NCBI GenBank assembly: GCA_023614405.1 | Contig: CM042691.1 | Coordinates: forward strand, 178,532,927 to 178,596,926 | Direction: 5' to 3' | Length of the DNA: 64,000 bases | From: Avena insularis | Taxonomy: Eukaryota; Streptophyta; Magnoliopsida; Poales; Poaceae | Part shown: positions 35,320 through 47,412 of the stretch, in pieces | How the letters are laid out: every line of letters begins with the position of its first letter | Position numbering within the stretch: the stretch's first letter is position 1 | Notes under the pieces: model-generated | Seen by the model: the letters and a program-made list of their open reading frames with translations, nothing else | Databases searched by the model: none | Told to the model about the DNA's origin: nothing | Program-made: the position numbers and the translations under genes

Positions 35320-36613
35320 GGCGCTACGGCGGTGGTGGCGTTGCCAACGAAGAAAGACAAAGGAAATGTGGAGGAAACTCTCAGCGCGCAGCAAGAATAG
35401 CTCAAGAACGAGGGGGCAGTGAATAGATGAACCGCTGCAGTGAAAAACAAACCACGATTTCACCAGGGATTATAACAGCAAAGATGACGCACGCTGGCCG
35501 TCCATCTAGAAGACCTAACGCCAACGGTAGATCTGGCCGTACACGTGTCAGCACCAAGACGAACCGTCGCTACCATGCCGTCCACTACGTGCGGAAATCG
35601 AGGAGACGCCGTAATCATCTCCACGCCGCGCGTGACCAGTCAATTCAAAGTCAGCAAGTGGGACCCACGCTTCGTCCAGTCATCTTCGGCGTAGCGACGC
35701 GGAGGTCATCGATCGTAAGCATCGACGTCATCAAAAGCTATACTAGCACCACTGCTCCAGCCAGTACTCACCGAATCTACGATTCGACTAAATACTTGGG
35801 GCTACTCCTATCGAGCGCTGCGGCACCCGATGCACAAATGAGGACAAAATTATTTCTCTGAGTCCTACGTCGAGTTTACGACTCCACTACGGACTCGGGG
35901 GCTACTCCCATAGGGAGGATGGATTTCAGCATCCGAAAATTTTCGAGTCCTGCGGACCTAATGATTGAAACAATGCTTGAACTAAAAGTCTCCGTTCGAG
36001 TCTACGACTCGAACAGACACTTGGGGGCTACTCCCATAGGGAGCGCTGGTCGCGCACCCTATGAAATCTTCGACTGTGATCTTTCGGATCAGCACGCAAA
36101 AATTTTCGGCAACTCTGCCCCAATTAATTCTAAGTGAGTAACATCCTCCTTGGCCACCCGAAACACCTCTGCGGTGATAAACATTCGGATGTTGCGTCTG
36201 CGACGCAAAGATAAGACCTACAGATATCATCTGATGGCCTGGCAACGCACTGATCGCGCTCGCTAGTATGAACTGCATCAGCAGGTACGATGAAAAATCC
36301 CGACGGACGCGTTTGGTACACCAAATAAATTCACTGGGATTCCACTCCTGTAAGTCCTCCGCGGCCTGAGTCGAATTACGCCAGCATATGTTCCGGGTTC
36401 GAGTCGAGGGACTCGAATATGAAGAAGATCGTGTTGTTTTGTCCTAAGACAGTTAACTGAACCTGATCCGTCGGGAGAGTCAGGCACACGCATCAACAAT
36501 CCCTACACACTCAAATCATGCTCTTGAAAGACAGAGATAGCTGCACCCGAAGGATTGAAGAGTCCTCAGCCGAATCTACGGGTACTGACACTCAAATCTG
36601 CTCTTGAAAGACA
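35320..36613 (+). other. Spacer between antisense gene and 3' LTR of G
   Basis: Upstream side of the antisense gene. Contains several short phrases of the type CTTGGGGCTACTCC or CTCGGGGGCTACTCCCATAGGGAG (near 35795, 35894, 36021), degenerate repeats of the polypurine-tract neighbourhood. No gene seen. Confidence 0.5.
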
Positions 36614-36625
36614 CTCGGGGGCTAC
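36614..36625 (+). other. Polypurine tract of element G
   Basis: CTCGGGGGCTAC directly before the 3' LTR start TGACATGG. Related copies of the phrase occur upstream in the spacer. Confidence 0.75.
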
Positions 36626-37131
36626 TGACATGGTTATACCCTACGGGTACGTAACTTCAGTATACCTGGTCCAGCCCAAGGAAGGCCCACAGCAGATACA
36701 CGCTGGCCCATGAAGATTTTCGGGTGGCCAAGGCCCATGACGCCTTCGGATCCTTGGAGAGCAAGACTAGAGGAGATAGGAAATTCAAAGGGGTAAAACC
36801 CTAGAACTTGTAACCGACTAGGACTACTCCTGGGACCTGCCTAAGTCTATATAAAGGCCAGGAGGGCACGTCCTAGGGCAACGCAACTTCGACTCATACC
36901 TTCGCACACGCATCACGCCAGATCGAATCTGCGCACCTTGTAACCTTCGGTTCCGCCGTAATCGAAGAACAGACAAGCAGGAGTAGGGTTTTCCCTCCGG
37001 GGGCCTGAACCTGGGTAAATCTTGTGTCCCCTGGTTGCTTGTCTGTTAACCGTGCCACGATCTCCAGCATCCCCATCTTCTCCAAAACCCAAGTCCATAA
37101 CAATGGGCATTGACGAGATTAAACCTCGTCA
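36626..37131 (+). repeat. 3' LTR of element G
   Basis: 506 bases, aligned end to end with the 5' LTR; TATA at 36847. Followed by TSD GCGCT and then the resumed LTR of L. Confidence 0.93.
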
Positions 37132-40100
37132 GCGCTTCCGTTGTCGGTCACACGCACGGTACTCGATGAATACCTTCCTCTCTCTTGTTCCAGCAGGCAG
37201 CGGAGGTTGTAGATCTCCTCACAATTCGAGAAACACGATATGTGGTGGTGGAGGTGGAGGAATAGATCCTGCAAGGCTTCGCCTAAGCCAGAGCAGGTAT
37301 GATGGAGGAGATAAGGCCTCGGTGGCTATGGTGTAGGCGCCAAGGAGAGGGAGGATCCGGTGGCTTGGATCAAGGCGGCGGTGACTTGGAGGAGCTAGGG
37401 AGCTGGCGGCTTGAGGGGGCGGCCTAGGGTTTTTGGGCTGAGGGGTAGGGCGCCCCTACCCCTCCTTATATAGGTGGGGAGAGGCATCAAGGGGAGGCCG
37501 AGTCCTCCCCCAACTCCCTCTTGACTGGCGGCTTGGGGAAGGGGAGGGAAACCTCTCCCCTTTAGGTTTCCTCTCCTCCCTCCATAGGCTTTGACTTTCA
37601 ATTTAGGATTTGACTTGTCAAATTGGAGTTTGACTTATTCGAACTAGATTTTGATTATTTCTCTTCCTATTGCCCATCCAAGTGTCCTAGGGTATGATGC
37701 AACCATTCCACATTGGTATGGCACATTCCATGTACCCCCTGGGTGCTGGACCTTCCAGAACCTTCTAGAAGCTTCCGGTGAAAACACCAAAAACATTTCC
37801 GAACCCCGAATTTGGACTTTCCTTATATGAATCTTATTCTCCGGACAATTCCGGATATCCTCGTGATATCCCGGATCCAATCCGAGACTCCAAACAACAT
37901 TCGATCCCCAACTCATATTTCATATCTACTAAACAACATCGAATCCTTAAGTGTGTCTCCCTACGGTTTGCAAGCTATGCAGACATGATCGAGACACTTC
38001 TTTGATCAATAACCAATAGAGGAATCTGAAAATTCATATGTCTCCCACATATTTCTATGATGACATCGAATGAACCATTTACATAAAACCAATTTCCCTT
38101 TGTCTCGTGATACTTTACTTATCTGGGGTTTGATCGTCGGCATCTCTATACCTAGTTTAGCCTCATTACCGATAAGTACTCTTTACATGTTCTATGATAT
38201 GTTATCCCTTGTGACCTAGTCACATGCTTGCAAGCCAATTGGATGACATTCCACCGAGAGGGCCCAGTGTATATATATCCGTCATATGGATGGACAAATC
38301 CCATTCTTGATCCATGTGCCTCAACACATACTTTTAGAGTACTCAATGCCACCTCTATAACCACCCAGTTTTGAATTGGTGTTTGATGTCATCAAAGTAT
38401 CCATACGGTGATGGTGATTAACATGATATCATGGTCGAAGGATTATGTTACTATGTATTTAAAAGCTTATAGCAAACGAACTTTTAATGAATTTATCTTA
38501 TGCTATGCTAATTATAGGAGTGTGTCGACCACATCATTCTCCTAATGATATGATCTTGTTATTAATGACATCCAATGTACATGATGAGGAAACCATGATC
38601 ATCTATTAATCAACAAGCTAGTTTAACAAGTGTCTTACTATGGACTCTTTTATGTTTACAAAACACACATGCATTTATGTTTCCGGTTAATACAATTATA
38701 TCATGGATTGTAAACATTTATCATAAACATGAAGATATGATAATAACCACTTCGGTATTGCCTCTTGGACATATCTCTAATGTGGCACCTCGGATTTACG
38801 GTCTGAGAATACCCGTTATGCATTCAATTCATGTTCCCAAGATCAGTCAGCCCTGAGCATAACCGACAAGTATCCTTACAACATCCAAGAATTTAACGAA
38901 TACAAAAACTTATAGAGTGGCCATTATGACGGTTACAACACAAATAGCGGAAGTCTTCAAGCGCAAAGCCCATGTCATGCCTTAACCTACAGGAAATTGG
39001 CTGGGAAGACGGCCTAACTCGCATAGACATCAGCAATCTCCATCGTTTCTCTCGCTTCAAAAAGTTTGGCCAAGTAAATAGCCAGGGACAATGCCGGTGG
39101 GTACTTTGAATGTACTCGCAAACCACCTTAAGAGAATAATAACAAAGGATATGCAATATGGCTATGGTAGGATGGCTCCATGAGAGGTTCTTTTATAAAT
39201 CAGTTTCTCTTGTAGATATAGCATGTCTCTATATCTTTGTTAAAACACTTTTGTAAAATAGTTTGGAAAGCTTTTTAAAAGTTTTAAGAAAGCGCTAGGA
39301 TTGGGTCACCCATTTGTTTTTCCTTCTGGTCATCTCATGACCAAACTCCTTCCTCCTTTTCCCGACCATCTCATGGTCAAACCATTCCAAGCCATTACTT
39401 TTTCGAAGTACTTTTTGAAATCAAAACCATCACCGCCATAAAACAGCCATCACAACCGTCCATGACCGAGGACTCGGCTATTCAAATAGATTTACACTCT
39501 ACAGAGGTTGTACACTATTCCCACACCATCTGACTACCCGTCCCTGATCTACACCGATCGTGGGTCGAATAACCGGTCAAGACCTTCTGAATGCCCTCTC
39601 CGATACAAGTGCCTACCCTATGAAGTTAATCCCCTCAAAACCGGTAAGCCCTATATAGTTAACCAAGCCAACCGGAGTGCGTTTTGCACCTTTACTGGTG
39701 TGCGCTTTCATTGAGGGGCTCATAGTGTCGCGTGGAGGCCCGCAGACCCTTAGTTCCTTCTCTCGGTCGATGCCACACATGGACCGTTGGACAGAGAAGT
39801 CCCACCATCCGGGGATTGTTTGCCCCTGTAGTAGTGTGAGGCACCTATACCAGATTAGGCAAACTTCCAGCCCCGTCCCATTCCAGAGTAATGTGGTTGC
39901 ACGGGTTAAATTTCTCAAGCATTAGGAACTGTACAGTCCGGCGTGTTTCGTAAACATTTTTCCTCCATATTTCATCTGAACATTTTTTAAACCAAAACCT
40001 TTCTCATTTTCAACATCACTTGGTAGGCGAAGCCTCACCAAAGTTTTCTCATAAAACATTTTTGTAAGCCTTTTTCCGGGGTCTTCCAATCCCATAGTTT

Positions 40101-43100
40101 TTACTTCGGCTAAAACAGGGTCTCCAAGGGGTTATGGTGTTAAACACCATCTTCCATACTAAGGGTAGGTTGGTACCATAAAATGGGTTGTACCTAATGG
40201 TACTAAGGGGTAATGGTTTGGAGGAACCAAACATTCCCCATATAAAACATTACATAGTGAAAAAGTGCAATTTGCATAAACGAGTAGATAAAACATGCAT
40301 AGATAAAATAATAGGACAAGGCATAGGAGCAAGAAGGTGGCTTGCCTGTGACCAGCGAGATGTCCCGTGAATTCTTTAGAATACTAGGAAACCAATAGTG
40401 CTAGTACCAATAATAATAATAATATCCCGGTGCTTCCTTCTTCTCGTTGTCACACAATCGCAACTATTGTCGTTATCGAGCATACATGCAAACAAACAAC
40501 ACCACATCAATACATTGCATATCAACACCAATTCATACAACAAGCAATTGACAAAACAAGTTGATAGATCAATAAGGATTGATGATTTGGTTGGGGAAAA
40601 CAAAGGAAATGCTTTGGTTGCATTAGTGGATTTTCTATTTAAGATTTATAGTCCAAAACTACCTAGATTAGGGGTTTTAAAGCAAGATCAAGTTCTGTTG
40701 GTTAACATTGGGCAAAAATGATATCACTAGATAGGTATTGATAAAATGCGACCAACAAAAGTGGTTTCACTATTTTATCAATTACCATTGATTTATAATG
40801 GATTTTATAGTGATTAAAACTCTAGTTATAGGAGATAATTCACCAGAACTTTTCTGGAGTTCCAGAGATTATTTCCTTGGTTTATTAGGTAGTATTTGAT
40901 GGAATGGTTCACTGAGAGTTGGAATTAACTTAAAATAATTACCAGAATGCCCTCAGGAAATTCCCAAAGTCAGTTCTAGATGATATTTGTCTTTTTAACC
41001 AGATTAAAACTATAAGAGGCTTTGATATAATTGGTCTAATTTTTTTATTTTTGTTGTGGGCAAAACAGGAAGCCATTTTAGGTGGGACTAGTGGGACATG
41101 CAAGGTATGGCCACTAACTTTCAGTACCAATTGGTTTTGCTCCATTTGGAAATACCAAACTCTCTGGAAGATTTTATTACTAAAATGGACACTACTTGGT
41201 AGATGTTTTATTATAGATAAAGTATTTACTATTTTGATATAATTCTTGTACTGTATACTTCTGAAGACATGTATGTATAAACTAAAAATAAGATCTGGAA
41301 TAGTTCCATCCATTTTCATTTTTATCTTGAATTAAATCTAAGGGAAAACTTGCAGATCTGGAAAATTTTAATTAAAAAGAAAAGGGCAGGGGTGGTCAGC
41401 GGGCTGGATCTAGAGGGGGAAGTGGGCCCATGGCAGTAGCCGGCCCGATTCTTGTTGGCGTGTAAAGGGAGCCGCATTCAAAGTCATGGCCGGCCTGCAC
41501 TGTCGTGGCCGCGCCAAAGGGGTATGGGGGCCTAGGGGCCGTCCGATTAGGCCAGATCCAATGGCCAGAGGCTGTTGTCTTCGACGAGGTGAGCCGGCGG
41601 CGACGGAAACCCTAAGCGCAACAGGGAAGCGTGGGGAGCTCACATGTGGACTTGTTGGCGGCGGGGATATGGTGGGGGAGATGCGGGTCGTCGCGGGGAT
41701 CAGAACAAGGGCGGCATGGTCGGGGTAGGCGCTAGGAGTGGTCTCGCGCGATGGTGGCCGAGGGGGTCCTCGCCGGAGCTCATCGGGGAGACGCCTAGGA
41801 TTATTGCATGTCAAAGATAAAGGCATGAGCAGGTGCAGGGGAGCAATGGGATCTTAGGTGAGGGGCATGCAGAGGTAGGGGAGGAGAGGGGGTGGTGCTG
41901 TGCTCAAGTATTTGCCATGGCCGACCCTTGTTTCTCCCTCTCATTCTCAACCAAAGAATAGGGGAGCACAAGGAAGGTCGTGGGGAGTGATCTGGAGTCC
42001 AGGGGAGTGGAATGAGGGAAGATAGGAGGGATGCAAGGGCATCTAGCCATATAAACCAAAGGGAAAGGGTCTATGGTGGACATATTCCATAGAGAGCTTT
42101 AGAGAGGGAGGTGGCCAGGGATTGGGCAAGTGGGGTGGTGCTGAGAGGTGTGTGGGACCATCAATTCGACCAGGGAGCACAGTGGAGGGCTGGGGTGGAG
42201 ATATTTTCAAAGTTTGTAATAACCAGCCCTCTCTCTCTTCCAAGCACTAGATGTGTTTTTACATTGGTTTCAAAAAGTGGAGAATTGGTTTCTATAAGCT
42301 CCTTTGATATTTTTACATTGCACTAGATGTGTTTTTTATGTTGTATGGTCCTGAATACCATATTACACATTGTAGAATTTTATTGGAATTTATTGAGGTG
42401 GAAAAGTATTTTTAAGGAATTGTTTCTTGTTTCTGCCATTTAAGAAAAAGGGCAAAAAGAAATAATAAAGAATCTCAAAAATATTTATTTTTGAGTTTAA
42501 AATAAGGGATATGGTAAATAGGGGCATCAAATGTGCCTTGAGTTGGCAAGGTGATTTGGAGATAAACAAACTTGCCTTTATATAGAGGATTTTGTAGGAT
42601 AATGGGTTTAAAAAGTTTGATGATCCAAATAATTGGGAGAATTATTTGGGGATGGTTATACTCAAGGGAGGTGTTGTACACTTGATTTATACCTCAAATA
42701 CAACTTGGTTTTTGAATAATTGTGGTGAGGAAGTTGGAAAATATATCTGGGAGATTCTAGGGTTTTTATAATTTTATGCCACCTAAAGTTGCTGGGATTA
42801 GTAAGCTCAGAGCTCGCCTTTCTACAAGGGCTATATTGATAGATAGACCAAGTTATATAGATGATCATGGAATCAAGGGTTGGGCTTTGTTGTATTTGAG
42901 GTGGTCTAGAAGAGACGGCAAACTTTGTTGAAATTAAGGCTACCATAACAGAGTTCTCATGATGCCTCCTAAACCATGGGGGTTTAAGAAGCACAGAGAT
43001 CCAATAGAAACAAGTGAAGTATGGATTCATAGACCAGGGTTAGTATATCATAACCATGCAATGAGTTGGTCAAGGGGAGGTGGCATATAGATGTGAGCTT

Positions 43101-46100
43101 CTGACAAAGTAGGCAATATGATAAGATTTGCAGAAAAGGTTATTATCTTGACTACAAAACCATCATGGATGGGTGGGAACCATAATGGTTTATCCAAGTG
43201 CAAGAGTGGGTTGTGTTAGTACTCATGATTTAGTACAAGATGGTTCAAATACATTCTCAATAATTGTAACAACCCTAGTTTTAATAAGTGGTAATTAGGG
43301 TTTGATTTGTGCATAGCATGAGCATCATCTTTTCTAGATAAAATGCATGGAATAAAATCATATGCAAACCATATTTCCCTAATCTTTCCTTCTCTAGAAA
43401 ACCCTCTCAAATGGTTTCGATTATTTCAAATACCCAAAAGCTTGTGAAGCCCAAAATGTTACAAGGGACTCACATTATTTTAAATATCTTACAAAGTCTG
43501 GTGCCATTTTTGAATTTTCCCAAAACCTTTTTGAAATGGAATTTACAAAGAGAAATTGAAAACAGAAAATAGAAAAATATTTGGGCACAAAAAAAAGGGT
43601 TTCTATCCTAATCAGGCCGCAGCCGTCTTTCCCTCCCTCTGGCTTGGCCCAACCGGGAACCCAACCTAGCCTACCTTGGCCCAATACCCTTTCGGCCTCA
43701 CCCCATCGTCGTCTTCCTCAAACAGACGAAGCAGTTGCGTGTCCAATCCCATGTCGTCGATCTCCACCGCGCTACGATGCCCGCCGCCGATGCTCGTTTA
43801 TAGGATAAGAATGGCTGCTCTCCCCTCTCTCTCCCCATACCACTTTCACTCTTCCTCGCTCTCTCTCTCTCGTAGAATCCCCTCTCTGCCCAAAACCCTA
43901 GCTGCAGACTCGCCGTCGTCCCCGCCGTCTCCGGCCGCCCCAAGGTGAGCCGAGCGTGCAGGGATCTTCGCCTCGCCGCGCTGATCATCCCTGCCAAAGG
44001 AATCGACCGGAGACGCTTCGAATCATCGACAACGACCTCATCTTCCCGAGCTCCGGCCGCCATTTTTTCCATCGATCCCGGCCACCCCGCGCCTCGCCGT
44101 CGCCTCCGTTTGCTTCCTGGTGAGCTCGTGGTCATCATGGACCCCTCCGCTTGCTATCTCCCTCTCTCAGATTGCCGCCACCGACCACTTCACCTCATGA
44201 AGCTCGGCTGGCCGGCCGCACATGCTGCTCCGGCGACCAAATAGTAGCGGTGCTGCCACCGTTTGGCTCAGCGCACTCATGGGAGTCCAGCGCGCCTAGC
44301 CCCGCATCCCCACGACGTCTCCAGCGCTAGCCCCGCGCTCGATCTGGGAGGAGCTCCATGGCTGACGTCAGTATGAAGTCACCATGAGGCAATAATCCCC
44401 TTTTGCTTTTATTTAAATGCTTTGTAAATTGTTTTCTGTAATTAATATATACCTGACTTGTGGGGTCCAGTTGTAAGTGGGATAAATATTTTTAGAAATG
44501 TTTCTGTTTAATAAAAATGTTAAATGTATTTCCAGAATGTAATTATTTTATAATATTCTAAAAATGATTCAAAAATGGACAAATTCATAACTAATTCATT
44601 TTAAACCAGAAAAATACAAATAATATATCAAAATGTTCAGAAAAATGAGGTCTATCTCATAGCATTATAATCATGCATTGTTAATCAACTTTCAGGGCAA
44701 GTATAATTAGAAGAACAAAATGAACCCCACAGGTGATTCAGAGGATCCCCCTATTCTAGGGTTTGCACCTCTCGGACCCTGTTTAAAATGGTCGAGCATG
44801 TTTAGGGTTTAAATTTCAATAACTTTTAACTTGTCATATCATCATCCTTGATTGAGCATTGCATCGATGCCATGTGTTGATTGTTTCCCTTCCTTTCCGG
44901 TGTTTGGTTCTTCTCCGGTAGAATACGATATCGAGATCAAGGTCGAAGCCCGAGGTCAACATCGTCGAAGCTCGAAAATCAGTACTTGGCCAACTATAAC
45001 CAAGTCAAGTACTAGGTGTCCGGAACTCTGCTTTCTGGATATCAACCGGCAAAGGCAAGCGAAGCCCCACACATACATATGAATCCTATGCTTTCAAAAT
45101 ATTTCATTCTTGCCATATGCATACGATTCCAATGTCTTTCATCGATAGATAGAGTAATCCTATCTGACGCATGTTTCCTTTATAGCTTATATTCCCTGAT
45201 CCATTGCTCCTAGCATAACTAAGGTTTGGCTTGTGAAGCGTTGCTAGAGCTGTTACATCTATTGTGCTTAGCCATGCTTAGCCGTTACCACTGATCCATC
45301 TGGTGGATGAATCAGAGTTGTGAATGAACCTAGTTTGATAGGATGACGTGGTATGATCGGAGATGGATAATAAACATGCTAAGGCTTGTATGGGAGGCCA
45401 CGGTGGGTTGTGGTTTTTGCAGTCCCATACTTGCCACCCTTAGGACCCGATGTTCTTGCCTCTTGAACCAAGACGAGCGTACTGCCACACGGGGTCCTAG
45501 AAACCCCCTCGACCAACTTACTTGCCGAGTAGATTCCATGAGTCACATAGTTTAGGCTTTCTATTTGACATATGCATCTTGGTTGTTCTTGAATGGAGGT
45601 GAAGGAGGTGCATTCATAATAGGTAGGTAAGCGTGGCCGGGAACAAGAGATGCTCGGCATCCGTAATCTTGAACCATGCGCACATCATTAGGGACCGACT
45701 TCGGGACTCGACCCGTTATGGCGGCATCTCCCTAGTGCATGACTCATGGTCTCGGCGAAATCAAGGTAAAGTTCGTGGTCAACCACTCTCTGCCGGCCTT
45801 CCCAGGAAGAGGGCTAATGTTAACTGGCATTAAGAATCGGTTGGTACGTGTGGGTAAAGTTGTACACCCCTGCAGGGTTATTAATCTTTTTGAAAAGCCG
45901 CGTCCGTGGTTATGGAAGAACTTGGGAACGGACGTGAAGATCATAGAGAACTTGAACCTAATCGTAAAACTTGCCAAGTTAAGTAATGTGAATGGATATG
46001 GATGTCGCCTAGAGGGGGGGTGAATAGGCGATTAAAACTTTTCCTAGAGTGGCTCAACAAAGGAGGAATAAAACTAGTGTTTACTTTGTTAAGCACAACC

Positions 46101-46935
46101 TAGAACAACTAAGGTTCACCTATGTGCACCAACAACTTATGCTAAGCAATACAAGCAACAAAGTGATAGCAAGATATATATTACTTCAAGCACGAAGGCT
46201 ATCACAATGTAAAGTGCATAAGTAAAGAGCTCGGGTATAGAGATAACCGAGGCACGCAGGGACACCGATATTTTACCGAGTTCCTCCCAACATGGAGTAT
46301 GTATCGTTTGGAGAGGGGGTGGTATCAAACCACTAGTGCCACAAAAGGCCTCCCTTATTCTCCGGTGAATCTCACCCCAACAGGATCGATCCACGCTTCC
46401 ACTATCGGTGCACTTATCGGTGGCAACCGGAACCTCTCAAAAGGTTGGGGCACTTCTCCACAAATTAATTGGAGGCTCCCAACAAATGCCACAAAAGGCC
46501 ACAATGCCACCAAGGCCACAAAACCGTCTAGGGTTCCAAGAACCCAAGAGGGACAAGCTCCAAAGAGTCACACAAACCAAATCCTCCTAGGAGAACTCAA
46601 ACCGATGCACCAAATGCAAATGGCAAGAACACCACAAAGGTGTTCAAATCCTTCTCTCCCAAATTCCACCAAAGCTACAAAAGCTTATGGGGGAATAAGG
46701 GAGGAAGAACAATGGAGGAAATCCACAAAAGACTCCAAGATCTAGATCCCAATATGTTCCCCTCACTTAGAGGAGAGATTGATTGGTGGGATTGTAGATC
46801 TAGATCTCCTCTTTCAAATCCCTCAAGAATATGCAAGAATCATCATAGGGATTGAGAGAAAGCAAGCTCAAGAAGGTCAACAATGGAGGAGAAAACTTGC
46901 AAGAAACGTTAAGGAACCATTGGGGAAGAAGGCCC

Positions 46936-46945
46936 CTTATATAGG
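46936..46945 (-). promoter_or_regulatory. TATA box of solo LTR K
   Basis: Minus strand CCTATATAAG followed by GGGCCTTCTTCCCC. Upstream on the minus strand lies a cluster of GGTACTACCG repeats. Confidence 0.6.
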
Positions 46946-46987
46946 TCCCTCCAAAATCCAACCGTTGCAGCCCAAAAACGCGATTCC

Positions 46988-47412
46988 CGGTACTACCAGA
47001 CTTTTTCCCGGCACTACCGGACATTTCCTGGGGTTCCTGGGGCTCCAAACGCATTTTTTCTCTGCGCTCCCCGGTACCAAAATGCGGTACTACCGGACCC
47101 CGGTACTACCGGATCCTGGTTCGGTACTACTAGTCATCACAGAGCGAAAACAACCATAACTTTTGCATCCGGACTTCGATTTCGATGATCTTGGGCTCGT
47201 TTCGAAGAGGACAACAATCTATACAAGATCATGTAAAGAAACATCATAGTCCAGCAAGGGAGGATAGATCCAAATGAAAAAGTAAAAAACCTTCTGCCGC
47301 GCTAGGTACTAAAATGCGGTACTACCGCTTTTTGGTACCTAGCCCGGCAGTGGATTTTGGCAACTTTCCAAAACCTTCTGCCTCGCTAGGTACTAAAATG
47401 CGGTACTACCGT
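46988..47412 (-). repeat. GGTACTACCG repeat cluster in the U3 of K
   Basis: The palindrome-like CGGTACTACCG or close variants occur at about 46988, 47011, 47085, 47101, 47122, 47317 and 47401. An 84-base tandem repeat starts near 47288 and 47372 (CTTCTGCC, then CGCTAGGTACTAAAATGCGG). The cluster sits about 50-470 bases upstream of the K TATA box, where LTR enhancers normally lie. Confidence 0.75.

Larger units (their letters stand above)
24445..37131 (+). mobile_element. Element G: complete Tat-lineage Ty3/gypsy retrotransposon
   Basis: A 12,687-base element with both LTRs (24445-24946 and 36626-37131), primer site, gag, protease, RT, two RNase H domains, integrase, an antisense gene region and a polypurine tract. 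Target duplication GCGCT is exact (24440-24444 and 37132-37136) and interrupts the LTR of L. The two LTRs differ by roughly a dozen substitutions plus a few 1-2 base indels by eye, so it is fairly recent relative to its surroundings. Dual RNase H and antisense ORFs place it in the Tat lineage. gag and RT are broken by frameshifts and stops, so the copy is not autonomous now. Confidence 0.93.
19031..38102 (-). repeat. Tandem duplication (~3.2 kb unit) of LTR, primer site and leader in element L
   Basis: Copy 1 is 19031-22204 and copy 2 is 22213-38102, the latter interrupted by element G. Matching landmarks: AACTAAG(C/A)GTAAGGTGG (19031, 22213), primer sites (20225, 23434), Cassandra insertions (20454, 23662), CGGCGCCATGTTCCGG (about 21218, 24421), GTCGGTCACAC (about 21243, 37143), ACTCATATTTCATATC (about 22009, 37909), CCCTTTG (22204, 38102). 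In 19140-19397 I counted about three differences over ~257 bases. Both copies share the TRIM, so the duplication came after the TRIM insertion; only copy 2 has G, so G came later still. Confidence 0.92.
17764..38780 (-). mobile_element. Element L: 5' half of an Angela/BARE-like copia element, minus strand
   Basis: Reading on the minus strand: an LTR starting near 38780 (TTAGAGATATGTCC, compare Angela TTGGAGATATGCCC), primer site, leader, then decayed gag and pre-integrase ending at the palindrome centre. The LTR-PBS-leader part is present twice in tandem. The outer LTR contains element G and a Cassandra TRIM; without these it is about 1.9 kb, close to the usual Angela LTR length. The element ends mid-coding at 17764 and abuts element E at 38780 with no clear target duplication, so its boundaries come from rearrangement or later insertions. 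Confidence 0.75.
23448..38780 (-). repeat. 5' LTR copy 2 of element L, with two nested insertions
   Basis: On the minus strand from TTAGAGATATGTCCAAGAGG near 38780 to ...CTCCTATA at 23448. The start closely matches the Angela/BARE/WIS LTR (TGTTGGAGATATGCCC, AGAGGCAATAATAAAG) with some decay. Element G (24445-37131) and a Cassandra TRIM (23662-24412) are inserted in it. A minus-strand TATA, CTATATAAGG, lies near 37464. The unnested length is about 1885 bases. Confidence 0.82.

Noticed and set aside
40409..40424. Short AAT microsatellite, and AT run near 49474
   Set aside because: Too short to be notable; ordinary in AT-rich LTR sequence.
43581..44244. GC-rich ORFs that might be a host gene exon
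   Set aside because: They sit in the promoter-leader region of LTR D, are rich in serine, proline and arginine in several frames at once, and show no recognised domain.
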